A stretch of DNA of 64,000 bases from JAABVY01 sp964496505 (lineage in GTDB: Bacteria; Zixibacteria; MSB-5A5; JAABVY01). This document shows, one piece after another, positions 25,742 through 34,140 of this stretch. A program made the translations under genes and the position numbers. Below the pieces are notes generated by a model. The model did no database searches, had not been told where the DNA came from, and saw nothing but the letters and a program-made list of their open reading frames with translations. Location: the NCBI GenBank assembly GCA_964496505.1, contig CAZBZV010000010.1, positions 1-64,000 on the forward strand, in the 5' to 3' direction. How positions within the stretch are numbered: position 1 is the first letter of the stretch; each line of letters starts with the position of its first letter.

Positions 25742-26986
25742 TTATTTCATATTATCTATAATGTGCGTTGCATACTGAGATGTTCCCACTTTTGTTGCGC
25801 CTTCCATCTGACGCTCCAGGTCGTAGGTTACGGTTTTGTTCTGAATTGTCGTCTCAATCGCATCCTCGATCATATCAGCGGCCTCATTCCACTGCAGGTA
25901 TCTCAGCATCATAACGCCCGAAAGAATTACCGAACTCGGGTTTATAACATCCTTATCGGCATATTTCGGCGCGGTTCCATGGGTAGCCTCGAAAAGCGCT
26001 ATATAATCGCCGATATTGGCGCCGGCAGCCATTCCCAGGCCGCCCACCTGCGCGGCGGCGGCGTCGGAAATAAAATCGCCGTTCAAGTTGGGAGTACAGA
26101 CAACTTCATATTCATCGGTACGGGTTAATATCTGCTGGAACATGGAGTCGGCTATACGATCCTTTATGACGATTTTGCCTTCCGGCTGTTTGCCGTCATA
26201 TTTTTCCCAGAGCTCATCCTCTGTAATCGTAATATCTGCGAATTTCTCTTTGGCAACCTCATAACCCCAGTCACGGAACGCTCCCTCGGTGTATTTCATG
26301 ATATTGCCTTTATGCATCAGGGTCACCGACTTGACTCCACGATCAATGGCGTACTGAATACCTTTGGCAACCAGGCGCTTGGAACCGAAGGCCGAAATCG
26401 GTTTGATACCGATTCCGGAATTCTCGCGAATATTGGCGCCCATTTCATCTACCAGGAATTTGCGCACTTTATCGGCTTCATCTGTAGTTCCGCGGTATTC
26501 GATACCGGCGTAAACGTCCTCGGTATTCTCACGGAAGATAACGATGTCCATCTTCTCGGGAGCTTTCACCGGCGAGGGTGTGCCCTTATAGAATTTTACC
26601 GGACGCACGCAGGCGTAAAGATCGAGCACCTGGCGCAGGGTAACGTTCAATGAACGGAATCCGCCGCCCACCGGAGTGGTCAGGGGGCCCTTGATCGCAA
26701 CGATATAATCTCTGATGGCATCGATTGTATCCTGCGGAAGCCATTCGCCGTATTTATCGTTAGCCGCTTCACCGGCATAAACATCGAACCAGACGATTTT
26801 TTTCTTGCCGCCGTATGATTTCTCGACGGAGGCATCAAGTACCCGGCGCGCGGCCTTCATAATATCACGGCCGATGCCGTCGCCCTCGATCACCGGAATA
26901 ACCGGATTGTCCGGGAATTTCAGTTCACCGTCAACAATGGTGATCTTCTCTCCGCCTTCCGGGGGAGTTATCATCTTATAAGCCAT
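25742..26986 (-). CDS. icd: Isocitrate dehydrogenase, NADP-type
   Basis: A 414-residue homodimeric TCA enzyme that oxidises isocitrate to 2-oxoglutarate. Substrate residues are visible: 'FRSLNVTLRQ' (the Ser is the position phosphorylated by AceK in E. coli), 'CVRPVKFYKG', 'FRENTEDVYAGIE', and the nucleotide-site region 'LFEATHGTAPKYADKDVINP'. Length and motif order match the E. coli Icd class (416 residues), which favours NADP. An AAGGAG site precedes the ATG. It is the last gene of the operon, 20 bases after mdh. No AceK lies in the window, so phospho-regulation is not implied. Confidence 0.96.
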   Translation of the reverse strand: MAYKMITPPEGGEKITIVDGELKFPDNPVIPVIEGDGIGRDIMKAARRVLDASVEKSYGGKKKIVWFDVYAGEAANDKYGEWLPQDTIDAIRDYIVAIKGPLTTPVGGGFRSLNVTLRQVLDLYACVRPVKFYKGTPSPVKAPEKMDIVIFRENTEDVYAGIEYRGTTDEADKVRKFLVDEMGANIRENSGIGIKPISAFGSKRLVAKGIQYAIDRGVKSVTLMHKGNIMKYTEGAFRDWGYEVAKEKFADITITEDELWEKYDGKQPEGKIVIKDRIADSMFQQILTRTDEYEVVCTPNLNGDFISDAAAAQVGGLGMAAGANIGDYIALFEATHGTAPKYADKDVINPSSVILSGVMMLRYLQWNEAADMIEDAIETTIQNKTVTYDLERQMEGATKVGTSQYATHIIDNMK

Positions 26987-27006
26987 TTATCCATTCTCCT
27001 TAGCTG

Positions 27007-27933
27007 TTAGTATCCGAGCTCTTTAAGATGTTCTTTATACGTGGATGCTGATTTCTGAAGTGACTTCAAACCCTCGTCGCCCAGGTCTATCTCGAGAATC
27101 TTCTCGACACCGTTGGCGCCCAGGACGATCGGCAGACCGATATACAGGTCATCAATGCCATACTGCCCGGTGGCATAGGCTGAGGCGGGGAGCACACGTT
27201 TGCGGTCAAGGAGAACAGCTTCGACCATCTGCACCGAGGCCATAGCCGGGGCATAGTAAGCCGAACCGGTCTTGAGAAGCTTTACGATTTCGCCGCCGCC
27301 CATACGGGTGCGCTGTGCGATCTCCTCGATCCTGTTCTGCGGAATCAACTGGGTGATCGGAATTCCGCCCACAGTGGTATACTGCGGAAGCGGAACCATG
27401 GTATCGCCATGACCGCCCAGAACCATAGCCTGAACATCAGCCATGGAGACATTCAGCTCCATTGCCACAAAGGTACGGAAGCGTGTTGAATCCAGAACGC
27501 CGGCCTGGCCAAAGACACGGTTTTTCGGGAAGCCGGAGACCTGCGAGGCATGATAGGTCATCAGGTCCAGAGGATTGGCGACCATGAGTATGTATGCGTT
27601 GGGGGCATACTTGACGATATTTTCGGTGACCGTCTTGATAATCTCGGCATTCTTCCTGAGAAGGTCCTCACGGGACATACCGGGTTTACGGGCCAGCCCT
27701 GAGGTTACCACAACCATATCGGAGTCCTTGATATCCTCATACTCATTGGTACCATGAACCATAACGTCATAACCAACCAGCGGTCCGGCCTGAGCCAGGT
27801 CCAGAGCCTTACCGGCGGGCATATCCTCGATAATATCCACCAGCACCACATCACAAATATTGCGGGCCGAGAGATACATCGCACATGAGGCACCAACATT
27901 ACCGGCACCTATCACTGACACTTTCTTGCGCAT
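27007..27933 (-). CDS. mdh: Malate dehydrogenase, NAD-type (LDH-like class)
   Basis: A 308-residue enzyme that interconverts malate and oxaloacetate. N-terminal GxGxxG ('VIGAGNVGAS'), acidic residue at the end of strand 2 ('VLVDI', favouring NAD), substrate Arg loop 'GLARKPGMSREDLL', second Arg in 'VLDSTRFRTF' and catalytic His in 'LGGHGDTMVP'. The Arg in the loop (RKPG) separates malate from lactate dehydrogenases. AGGAGG precedes the ATG. It sits between a LarA-like gene and icd in the TCA operon. Confidence 0.96.
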   Translation of the reverse strand: MRKKVSVIGAGNVGASCAMYLSARNICDVVLVDIIEDMPAGKALDLAQAGPLVGYDVMVHGTNEYEDIKDSDMVVVTSGLARKPGMSREDLLRKNAEIIKTVTENIVKYAPNAYILMVANPLDLMTYHASQVSGFPKNRVFGQAGVLDSTRFRTFVAMELNVSMADVQAMVLGGHGDTMVPLPQYTTVGGIPITQLIPQNRIEEIAQRTRMGGGEIVKLLKTGSAYYAPAMASVQMVEAVLLDRKRVLPASAYATGQYGIDDLYIGLPIVLGANGVEKILEIDLGDEGLKSLQKSASTYKEHLKELGY

Positions 27934-27950
27934 CTTAACAATCCTCCTGC

Positions 27951-29174
27951 TTATCCAGAATTTAACACCGTATGACCGGCATCTTTAACAATTATTATTT
28001 TCGAATCAGAATCGGCCGCAACCCGCAACTTAACCAATTTATTGGCGTCGTCAATCGGCTCGATATACACCCTTCTGACAGCCTCATCCTGAAGAAATGA
28101 CATTAAACAGAGATTTACCCGATTTGTCAATAACGCAGTGCGATAAAGTTTATGAATTCCCAAATCGTAACTTTTTATCTCCTGATTGACCAGTTTTTCG
28201 GGATCGGGATATTTCTCGGCAAGGTCAAAGAAATCCTGGGTTCCGATGCCGTCGCGGCAGCCCGAAAGCATAAGCAGAGTGCCGCCGTCTTTGAGCCCGG
28301 CCTTGGTGTTTTCGAAGCATTTCTGAAGTTGGTAGAGATTCCTGTCCAGAGGCGGGCTGTGTTCGGCGATCAGCAGATCGCATTTTTCGGGCAAATCTTT
28401 AATATAGATATCTCTGCAAAATTCTACCGCCTTGAAATAGCTTTCCCGCAGTCCGCCTGAAAAAAGCCCGATGATTTCGCGTTCGGAGTTCTGGACAAGC
28501 TGATACGAGAATATCCGTTTTTCATCGATCAAATCCAGCGTCTTCCAGAGCTCTTCCCAGACCGGATTGCCCTCGGTTATGCCCGGCTGGCATTTTTCCG
28601 AAATCGCTTTTTTATGATTATGGCGAATGGTTTTATAATAACTCAGTCCCGGAACTATTGACTTAATCCCCCCTGTAAAACCGGCGAAATAGTGCGGTTC
28701 CACCGAGCCGATCACGATCACATCGTCAGCCCAGAAGAAATAGCTGTGAATAAAGACCTCGCCGCCGTCAGGCCATAACCCCACTTTCTGAAAACTGATA
28801 TAATCCCGCGAATTTGACCAGGCAAATTTCTTGTCCATCTTCTCGAAATTATCACCGATAAGGGATGCATATTCATCAATAGAGGGCTCATCATGAAGAC
28901 CAGTGGCGATCATCAGACGCACTTCATGCCTTTCCAGAAGGGAGGGCAGAATGCGATTGAGTATGAGATGTGAGGGGGTTGAGCGGTATTGATCGTTGAT
29001 AACAACCAAAATACGAAGGCTGCCGGAATGAAATCTTTCCGGCAGCCTGTTTTTTTCTATTTCGCTTTCGATATCACGCGGCTTGGTTTTCGAGGGCTCG
29101 ATAACTCCGGCCAGATTTTTATCCGGAACGTCGAGCCGGTATTCCTCACCCGCATATCGAAGAGGTATGATCAT
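27951..29174 (-). CDS. LarA-like (DUF2088) nickel-pincer type racemase/epimerase homolog
   Basis: A 407-residue LarA-family protein. LarA racemises lactate with a nickel pincer cofactor made from nicotinate. Visible family motifs: 'ATGLHD' (His), 'GSVEPHYFAGFTGGIKSIVPGLSYY' (His and Lys of the cofactor site) and 'HNHKKA' (second His). The ATG overlaps the ndk stop by 4 bases (ATGA). The family contains enzymes for several 2-hydroxyacids, so lactate is not certain. The LarB/LarC/LarE genes that build the cofactor are not in the window. Position between ndk and mdh suggests a 2-hydroxyacid linked to central metabolism, possibly malate or lactate; that is inference. Confidence 0.8.
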   Translation of the reverse strand: MIIPLRYAGEEYRLDVPDKNLAGVIEPSKTKPRDIESEIEKNRLPERFHSGSLRILVVINDQYRSTPSHLILNRILPSLLERHEVRLMIATGLHDEPSIDEYASLIGDNFEKMDKKFAWSNSRDYISFQKVGLWPDGGEVFIHSYFFWADDVIVIGSVEPHYFAGFTGGIKSIVPGLSYYKTIRHNHKKAISEKCQPGITEGNPVWEELWKTLDLIDEKRIFSYQLVQNSEREIIGLFSGGLRESYFKAVEFCRDIYIKDLPEKCDLLIAEHSPPLDRNLYQLQKCFENTKAGLKDGGTLLMLSGCRDGIGTQDFFDLAEKYPDPEKLVNQEIKSYDLGIHKLYRTALLTNRVNLCLMSFLQDEAVRRVYIEPIDDANKLVKLRVAADSDSKIIIVKDAGHTVLNSG

Positions 29175-29587
29175 ACCTTAACATTGGGGAAAAAGTAATT
29201 GACCTCGAACTTTGCATTTTCCACTGAATCAGAAGCATGCACCGCGTTACATTGAATATCCGTCCCGAAATTCTGCCGGATAGTTCCCGATGCTGCTTTG
29301 GTCGAATCGGTCACACCTATCAGAGTCCGTAGATCATCGATAGCATTTTCCTTCTCCAGAACCATCGGCACACAAGGACCGGAGGTCATGAATTCCACCA
29401 GCTCACCGAAAAACGGTTTAGCCTTATGAACCTTGTAGAATCCTTCGGCGCGCTCTTTGGTAAGACGCTCAATCATCATGGCGACAATCGTAAATCCGGC
29501 CAGTTCGAAGCGGTGGATAATTTCACCGATAGCGTTCTTGCCAACAGCGTCGGGTTTGATAATAGTCAGGGTTTTCTGCGTAGTCAT
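29171..29587 (-). CDS. ndk: Nucleoside diphosphate kinase
   Basis: A 138-residue enzyme that transfers the gamma phosphate of ATP to nucleoside diphosphates. Active-site His is H117 ('NAVHASDS'), K11 is in 'IIKPDAV' and the Lys/Arg contacts around residues 50-105 are in place. Length matches the short bacterial form. It starts 9 bases after the korC stop and its stop overlaps the larA-like start. Placement after the 2-oxoacid oxidoreductase and succinyl-CoA ligase makes sense because succinyl-CoA ligase may yield ATP or GTP that Ndk equilibrates. Confidence 0.97.
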   Translation of the reverse strand: MTTQKTLTIIKPDAVGKNAIGEIIHRFELAGFTIVAMMIERLTKERAEGFYKVHKAKPFFGELVEFMTSGPCVPMVLEKENAIDDLRTLIGVTDSTKAASGTIRQNFGTDIQCNAVHASDSVENAKFEVNYFFPNVKV

Positions 29588-29596
29588 AATCTCCCT

Positions 29597-30187
29597 TTAC
29601 ACCGCTGCGGCTTTACTGGATTTCATCTTCTCACGTGCGATTTTGAAACCCAGTTCCAGGGCCTTCAGGTTCTTTTCCTCGGTGCCGACAGGTGCTCTGG
29701 ATTTTACAACATTCTTGACAGCATCTTTGGATGAGAGCTTGGTGATTTCAACAATTGCACCCAGCGAGATCACATTGGCAACCATCACATGCCCGATCTC
29801 GTTTTTGGCAAGCTGTGTGAATGGAAATGCAAAGCAGTCAGGCGTGGGCGGCTGATGTACGAGATCGCTGTCTATTATCAATATTCCATGCTCGCGCAGA
29901 TCGGAAAAATAAGTATCGCAGGCTTCCTGAGTCAGCGCCAGAAGCAGATCCAGACCCATCGGTTTGGGATAATATATTGTATCGTTCGAGACCACAACAT
30001 CCGCCCTGGAAGCTCCACCGCGGGCTTCGGGTCCGTAGGACTGTGTCTGGACGACATTCTTGCCGTCCTCAACACCCATTGCCTCGGCCAGCATAACACC
30101 CGCCAGAATCAGCCCCTGTCCACCCGAGCCGGAGAGCCTGATCTCGTAACGGTCAGACTGAGTCTGTTGATTTTTGTTTTTGGACAT
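29597..30187 (-). CDS. korC: 2-oxoglutarate:ferredoxin oxidoreductase, gamma subunit
   Basis: A 196-residue subunit of the ferredoxin-dependent enzyme that decarboxylates 2-oxoglutarate to succinyl-CoA. It has the gamma-domain signature 'LSGSGGQGLILAGVMLAEA' at the N-terminus and 'SYGPEARGGASRADVVVS' next, followed by the conserved 'DLLLALTQEA' region. Gene order korD-korA-korB-korC is the four-subunit arrangement seen in many anaerobic and microaerophilic bacteria. It begins 13 bases after the korB stop. The specific 2-oxoacid is inferred from neighbours (icd, sucCD); a pyruvate or branched-chain enzyme is possible. Confidence 0.9.
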   Translation of the reverse strand: MSKNKNQQTQSDRYEIRLSGSGGQGLILAGVMLAEAMGVEDGKNVVQTQSYGPEARGGASRADVVVSNDTIYYPKPMGLDLLLALTQEACDTYFSDLREHGILIIDSDLVHQPPTPDCFAFPFTQLAKNEIGHVMVANVISLGAIVEITKLSSKDAVKNVVKSRAPVGTEEKNLKALELGFKIAREKMKSSKAAAV

Positions 30188-30200
30188 CTATAACTCCCGT

Positions 30201-31049
30201 TTATCTCTTTTTAAGTTCTGCTCTGAGCCTCTCGTAATTATCCGTAAATTCCGGTTTATCTTCTTTGTGCAGTAAACCGGTCAGCCACTTGCCTTCCTTC
30301 TTTTCGGGCGGCATCTTATCCGCGGTGGCGGCCGGGACCACATGGCTCTTGAACCACTGTATCATCTTCACCGGATCGCCCTCTTTATTCCAGCGCCCGT
30401 AGTATGTATGGCAGTTGGAAAGGGCATCGATAAGCGAGAAACCGTTGTTCGAGATGCCATCCGCAATCAGCCTTGTCAACTGGCCAGCATGGTAAACCGT
30501 ACTGCGGGCGACATACGAGGCGCCTGCGGCAATTGCGAGTTTGGCCGCATCAAAGGGATGCTCCAGATTACCGTAGGGAGCGGTGGAACCGCGTTTGGTA
30601 TAGGGCGTGGTGGGCGAGAACTGTCCGCCGGTCATACCGTAAATATGGTTGTTCACCAAAATTGTGGTGATATTGATATTCCTGCGGCAGGCATGTATGA
30701 AATGATTTCCTCCGATTGCCAGGCAGTCGCCGTCTCCGGTAATAACGATAACATTGAGCCTGGGCTTGGCGGCCTTCACCCCGGTGGCGAATGCTATGGC
30801 GCGGCCGTGGGTGGTATGCAGGGTATTAAAGTCCACATATACCGGAAGCCGCGAGGAGCATCCAATTCCGGAAAGCACGGCAATATCATCCTTGGGAATT
30901 CCAAGACGGTCGATTGCGCGTATCAGACAGCCAAGAATGATACCTATTCCGCAGCCCGAACACCAGACATGCGGGAAGGTCTTTTTGGGACGCAGGTATT
31001 TGTGTACAATGCCGGAGGGTTGTTCGATTTTTTTCGTAGTCGTAGCCAT
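30201..31049 (-). CDS. korB: 2-oxoglutarate:ferredoxin oxidoreductase, beta subunit
   Basis: A 282-residue thiamine diphosphate-binding subunit. 'VWCSGCGIG' holds Fe-S cysteines, 'TGDGDCLAIGGNHFIHACRRN' with 'NNHIYGMTGGQ' forms the Mg/thiamine diphosphate motif, and 'SPTTPYTKRGS' is typical of the 2-oxoglutarate/2-oxoacid class. Its ATG overlaps the korA TAA by one base (TAATG), so the two are coupled. It has the short beta form that relies on a separate ferredoxin-like delta subunit, encoded at 32199-32516. Confidence 0.94.
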   Translation of the reverse strand: MATTTKKIEQPSGIVHKYLRPKKTFPHVWCSGCGIGIILGCLIRAIDRLGIPKDDIAVLSGIGCSSRLPVYVDFNTLHTTHGRAIAFATGVKAAKPRLNVIVITGDGDCLAIGGNHFIHACRRNINITTILVNNHIYGMTGGQFSPTTPYTKRGSTAPYGNLEHPFDAAKLAIAAGASYVARSTVYHAGQLTRLIADGISNNGFSLIDALSNCHTYYGRWNKEGDPVKMIQWFKSHVVPAATADKMPPEKKEGKWLTGLLHKEDKPEFTDNYERLRAELKKR

Positions 31050-32188
31050 TACTTCACCTCCCGGATTTTCTGGAGAATATCCTGCGGGGTTATAAGTTCC
31101 GAGTCATAACGCTGGAGGAAATCGATTTTGGTATGTCTCTTGTCGATATGTCTTTCAATCTCCTTCAGAATCTGTCCCTGATTTAATTCTGCAACAATTA
31201 GATGACGGCATGTTTTCATGTACTTCATAATCAGCTCATCCGGGAAAGGCCAGACGGTAACGAGCTGTATCGCTCCCACCTTCATGCGTTTCTGGCGGGC
31301 CATCTTGACCGCCTGGTTGGCCGCACGAGAGACAATTCCGGACGACAGCACCACGACATGGGGCTCGTCATCCATATAAGCGGTCTTAATCTCGCAGATA
31401 TCCTCTTTATTGCGTTCGATTTTCTTTCTTAGTTTATCGAGTTTGGCCTTTATCTGCGCCGGTTTGGCGGTCGGAAAGCCCATCTCGTCATGAGTAAGAC
31501 CGGTAATATTGAAACGATAACCGTCCCCGAAGGATGCCATGGGCGAGATAAAGGTCGGAGTGATTTCGAAATGCTTGTACCATTCCGGCGGCACCTCGGG
31601 TTTGACCCGGTCGACAACCTCGACATCTTCCTGATCGGGAATCTCGACCTTCTCGCGCATATGCCCGATGACCTCATCGGTCAGAAGTATGACCGGGGTG
31701 CGGTATTTTTCGGAAAGACTCACCGCCTTGATCGTATAGAGCAGGCACTCCTCGCATGAAGAAGCGGCCAGCACGATTGCATGGTAGTCGCCGTGCGTAC
31801 CATAGGCCGCCTGCATGATATCGCTCTGGGAAACTTTTGTAGGCAGGCCGGTCGAGGGTCCGCCGCGCTGAACATCTACAACCACGCACGGTACCTCCGC
31901 CATAAACGCATATCCAATATGCTCCTGCATGAGTGAGAAGCCTGGTCCGGAGGTCGCAGTCATGGCTTTGACACCGGAAACCGAGGCCCCGATTACCGCC
32001 GCCAGTGAACCGATTTCATCTTCCATTTGAACGAATGTCCCGTCTACCAGGGGAAGCCGCCTTGATAGGCCTTCGGCAATTTCGGTAGAGGGTGTGATTG
32101 GATAACCTCCAAAGAAACGAACACCTGCCAGCAAAGCCCCTTCAACACAAGCTTCGTTTCCCTGGAGCAGTCTAATATTTTTTCCCAT
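31049..32188 (-). CDS. korA: 2-oxoglutarate:ferredoxin oxidoreductase, alpha subunit
   Basis: A 379-residue subunit with the alpha signature 'GNEACVEGALLAGVRFFGGYPITPSTEIAEG', the 'MEDEIGSLAAVIGASVSG' and 'TATSGPGFSLMQEHIGYA' blocks of pyrophosphate-binding and CoA contact domains and C-terminal transketolase-like domain. The ATG at 32188 follows GGGAG and lies 10 bases after the korD stop; a longer frame to 32284 overlaps korD and has no similarity. Together with korB, korC and korD it forms the complete enzyme. Confidence 0.94.
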   Translation of the reverse strand: MGKNIRLLQGNEACVEGALLAGVRFFGGYPITPSTEIAEGLSRRLPLVDGTFVQMEDEIGSLAAVIGASVSGVKAMTATSGPGFSLMQEHIGYAFMAEVPCVVVDVQRGGPSTGLPTKVSQSDIMQAAYGTHGDYHAIVLAASSCEECLLYTIKAVSLSEKYRTPVILLTDEVIGHMREKVEIPDQEDVEVVDRVKPEVPPEWYKHFEITPTFISPMASFGDGYRFNITGLTHDEMGFPTAKPAQIKAKLDKLRKKIERNKEDICEIKTAYMDDEPHVVVLSSGIVSRAANQAVKMARQKRMKVGAIQLVTVWPFPDELIMKYMKTCRHLIVAELNQGQILKEIERHIDKRHTKIDFLQRYDSELITPQDILQKIREVK

Positions 32189-32198
32189 AATATCTCCC

Positions 32199-32516
32199 TT
32201 ACTTCTCATTGGAAACGATAGCCAGATCGGGACAATGCAGCCAGCAGATTGCGCATTGAGTGCATTTCTCGGGATGCTCAACAATCGGTTTGCCGTCTCG
32301 GTCTGGTATGAACACTTCGTGAGGACAAAGGGCGATGCATATATTGCACGCTTTGCACCAGTGATAAAAAATGGTCAGAGGATTCTTCGATCCGGTGTAA
32401 TCCTTTTTACCGCTTTTCTTTGGGCCGGATTCTTTTCTGACTTCTTCCTTTGCCTCTTTCTTCTCTTCGGGAGGCTTTTCTTTGGTTTGTGCCTCACCGG
32501 TTTTTGTTTCTGTCAT
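32199..32516 (-). CDS. korD: 2-oxoglutarate:ferredoxin oxidoreductase, delta (2[4Fe-4S]) subunit
   Basis: A 105-residue ferredoxin-like subunit with two complete CxxCxxCxxxCP sets ('CKACNICIALCP' and 'CTQCAICWLHCP'), binding two [4Fe-4S] clusters that carry electrons from korB to soluble ferredoxin. The first 45 residues are an unusual, disordered-looking extension rich in Lys and Glu (PPEEKKEAKEEV... region) that normal delta subunits lack. It precedes korA in the operon, 42 bases after the sucD stop. The cluster part is certain; the extension's purpose is unknown. Confidence 0.93.
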   Translation of the reverse strand: MTETKTGEAQTKEKPPEEKKEAKEEVRKESGPKKSGKKDYTGSKNPLTIFYHWCKACNICIALCPHEVFIPDRDGKPIVEHPEKCTQCAICWLHCPDLAIVSNEK

Positions 32517-32558
32517 CTTAAAACTCCAACTGTTGCAGAATCTATTAAAAACAACATT

Positions 32559-33647
32559 CTACTTCTTTTTCGAAGTCCTTTTTTTGGCCGCTTTTTTAGC
32601 CGCCGTTTTCTTTTTGGCTGTTTTCTTAGTTACGGTTTTTTTTCCTGCTTTCTTTGCAGTAGTCTTGGCGGCTTTCTTTTTGCCTGCCTTTTTAGCAGCC
32701 TTCTTTTTTGCCGTTTTTTTGGCAGCTTTGGTTTTCTTCGAAGCTGCCTTCTTTTTCGGTTTGGCTTTCTTTTTAGCCTTCTCCAGCTTTTCCTTTAATA
32801 GTATCGGAATTTCGGAAGGAATTTCAGCTACCGGGATTCCCACTTTGTTCAAAGCTTTGATCTTATCGGCTGCGGTTCCGCTTCCGCCGGAGATAATAGC
32901 GCCGGCATGTCCCATGCGCTTCCCGGGAGGGGCGGTCCGTCCCGCTATAAAAGCCACTACCGGCTTTTTGACATGCTTTTTAATATATTTGGCCGCCTCT
33001 TCCTCATCGGTACCGCCGATCTCACCGATCATCACTATGCCCTCGGTGCTCTTGTCCTCATTGAACGCTTCCAGGCAGTCGATGAAATTGGTGCCGATCA
33101 CAGGATCGCCGCCGATTCCCAGACATGTCGACTGTCCCAGCCCGGCCAGAGTCAGATTATACACGATCTCATAAGTCAGGGTGCCGCTTCGGGATACAAG
33201 TCCGATTTTGCCTTGCTTATGAATTTGTGCGGGCATAATCCCGATTTTGGTCTTGCCGGGGGAAATTATTCCCGGGCAGTTGGGGCCGATCAAACGCACA
33301 TCAGTACCCTTCAGGTAGTTATAGACTTTGACCATATCATTGGCGGGGATACCCTCAGTTATGCACACAATCAGTTTGATTCCGGCGGAGGCTGCCTCCA
33401 GGATAGCATCGGCTGCAAACGCTACCGGAACATAGATGATAGATGTGTTGGCTTTAGTGGCTTTTACGGCATCCTCGACAGTATTGAATATCGGCACTCC
33501 CTCGAACTTCTGGCCGCCCTTGCCGGGAGTAACACCGCCCACAATTTTGGTTCCGTATTCCATCATCTGTTTGGTATGGAAGGAACCATCACGTCCGGTT
33601 ATGCCCTGGACGATGACCTTGTTCTTCTTGTCAGCGAAAATACTCAT
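32559..33647 (-). CDS. sucD: Succinyl-CoA synthetase alpha subunit with histone-H1-like C-terminal tail
   Basis: A 362-residue protein. The first 289 residues are a full succinyl-CoA synthetase alpha subunit: CoA-binding 'VIVQGITGRDGSFHT', 'GPNCPGIISPG', and the phosphorylated His H247 ('HAGAIISGG'). E. coli SucD is 289 residues. From about residue 290 the chain continues for 73 residues with about 38 Lys, many Ala and Thr, one Arg and no acidic residue, in irregular AAKK/KKTAKK units like histone H1 or bacterial HC1/AlgP tails. The frame is continuous with no stop and the tail is T-rich on the plus strand. The tail would bind nucleic acid or a polyanion. The gene follows a very acidic gene in the operon, which may be a partner (inference). 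Confidence 0.9.
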   Translation of the reverse strand: MSIFADKKNKVIVQGITGRDGSFHTKQMMEYGTKIVGGVTPGKGGQKFEGVPIFNTVEDAVKATKANTSIIYVPVAFAADAILEAASAGIKLIVCITEGIPANDMVKVYNYLKGTDVRLIGPNCPGIISPGKTKIGIMPAQIHKQGKIGLVSRSGTLTYEIVYNLTLAGLGQSTCLGIGGDPVIGTNFIDCLEAFNEDKSTEGIVMIGEIGGTDEEEAAKYIKKHVKKPVVAFIAGRTAPPGKRMGHAGAIISGGSGTAADKIKALNKVGIPVAEIPSEIPILLKEKLEKAKKKAKPKKKAASKKTKAAKKTAKKKAAKKAGKKKAAKTTAKKAGKKTVTKKTAKKKTAAKKAAKKRTSKKK

Positions 33648-33759
33648 TTATACCTCGTCAAATTTTTATCCGTTTTAATCCCAAATTTTTATTTCTGCAA
33701 ATGCAACGGTTGACAATGATCCTATTGAATGATTCATGAACGGTAAACTTGCACATTTC

Positions 33760-34116
33760 TCAATAATCCTCATCTCCATAATCGATCTCGCCGCGCTCAT
33801 CATCGTAATCATCTTCATTTTCCCATGAAAAGCCTTTTTTGCGGCGGTAAAGATGCCGTCTGTCCTCTTCGTCATTTTCGTCGTAATCTTCGTATTCATC
33901 ATCTTCATCGAAATTGTCTTCGTAGAATTCTTCTTCTTCTTCGAGGTCGGCATCTTCTTCATCGTTTTCATCTTCATCCGTAGAAAGCTCTTCATCGTCC
34001 AATTCAGCCTCTAATTCCGTTTCCTCCAGATCCTCTTCCTCTTCGGGCTCGTCGATGAATACTTCTTCCTCATTTTCAGGTTCTCTTTTTCCATTCAATG
34101 AATCTTCATTAATCAC
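33760..34116 (-). CDS. Highly acidic small protein between sucC and sucD
   Basis: A 118-residue protein of unknown function, about 54% Asp plus Glu (64 residues), with one basic patch (RRHLYRRKK) near residue 86 and several aromatic residues. It begins with GTG at 34116, 6 bases after GGAGG, and is followed 112 bases later by sucD. Sequence composition resembles acidic tails, nucleoplasmin-like or RNA-polymerase delta-like proteins; it is not recognised as any family. Gene order sucC-acidic-sucD is unusual because sucC and sucD are normally adjacent, and sucD here has an opposite (basic) tail. Low-complexity bias makes a chance frame possible, but the good ribosome site argues that it is expressed. 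Confidence 0.65.
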   Translation of the reverse strand: MINEDSLNGKREPENEEEVFIDEPEEEEDLEETELEAELDDEELSTDEDENDEEDADLEEEEEFYEDNFDEDDEYEDYDENDEEDRRHLYRRKKGFSWENEDDYDDERGEIDYGDEDY

Positions 34117-34140
34117 AGTCGACCTCCATGATTAAAATAA

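Noticed and set aside
30342..31109. 255-codon plus-strand frame over korB
   Set aside because: Antisense to the thiamine diphosphate motif region; shadow.
32482..33174. Very hydrophobic 230-codon plus-strand frame (Phe/Leu/Ala rich)
   Set aside because: Looks like a membrane protein only because it is antisense to the Lys-rich tail of SucD (AAG/AAA read as CTT/TTT).
33675..33995. Met/Lys-rich minus-strand frame
   Set aside because: Alternate frame of the GAA/GAT-rich acidic gene; low-complexity artefact. The acidic frame has the ribosome site.
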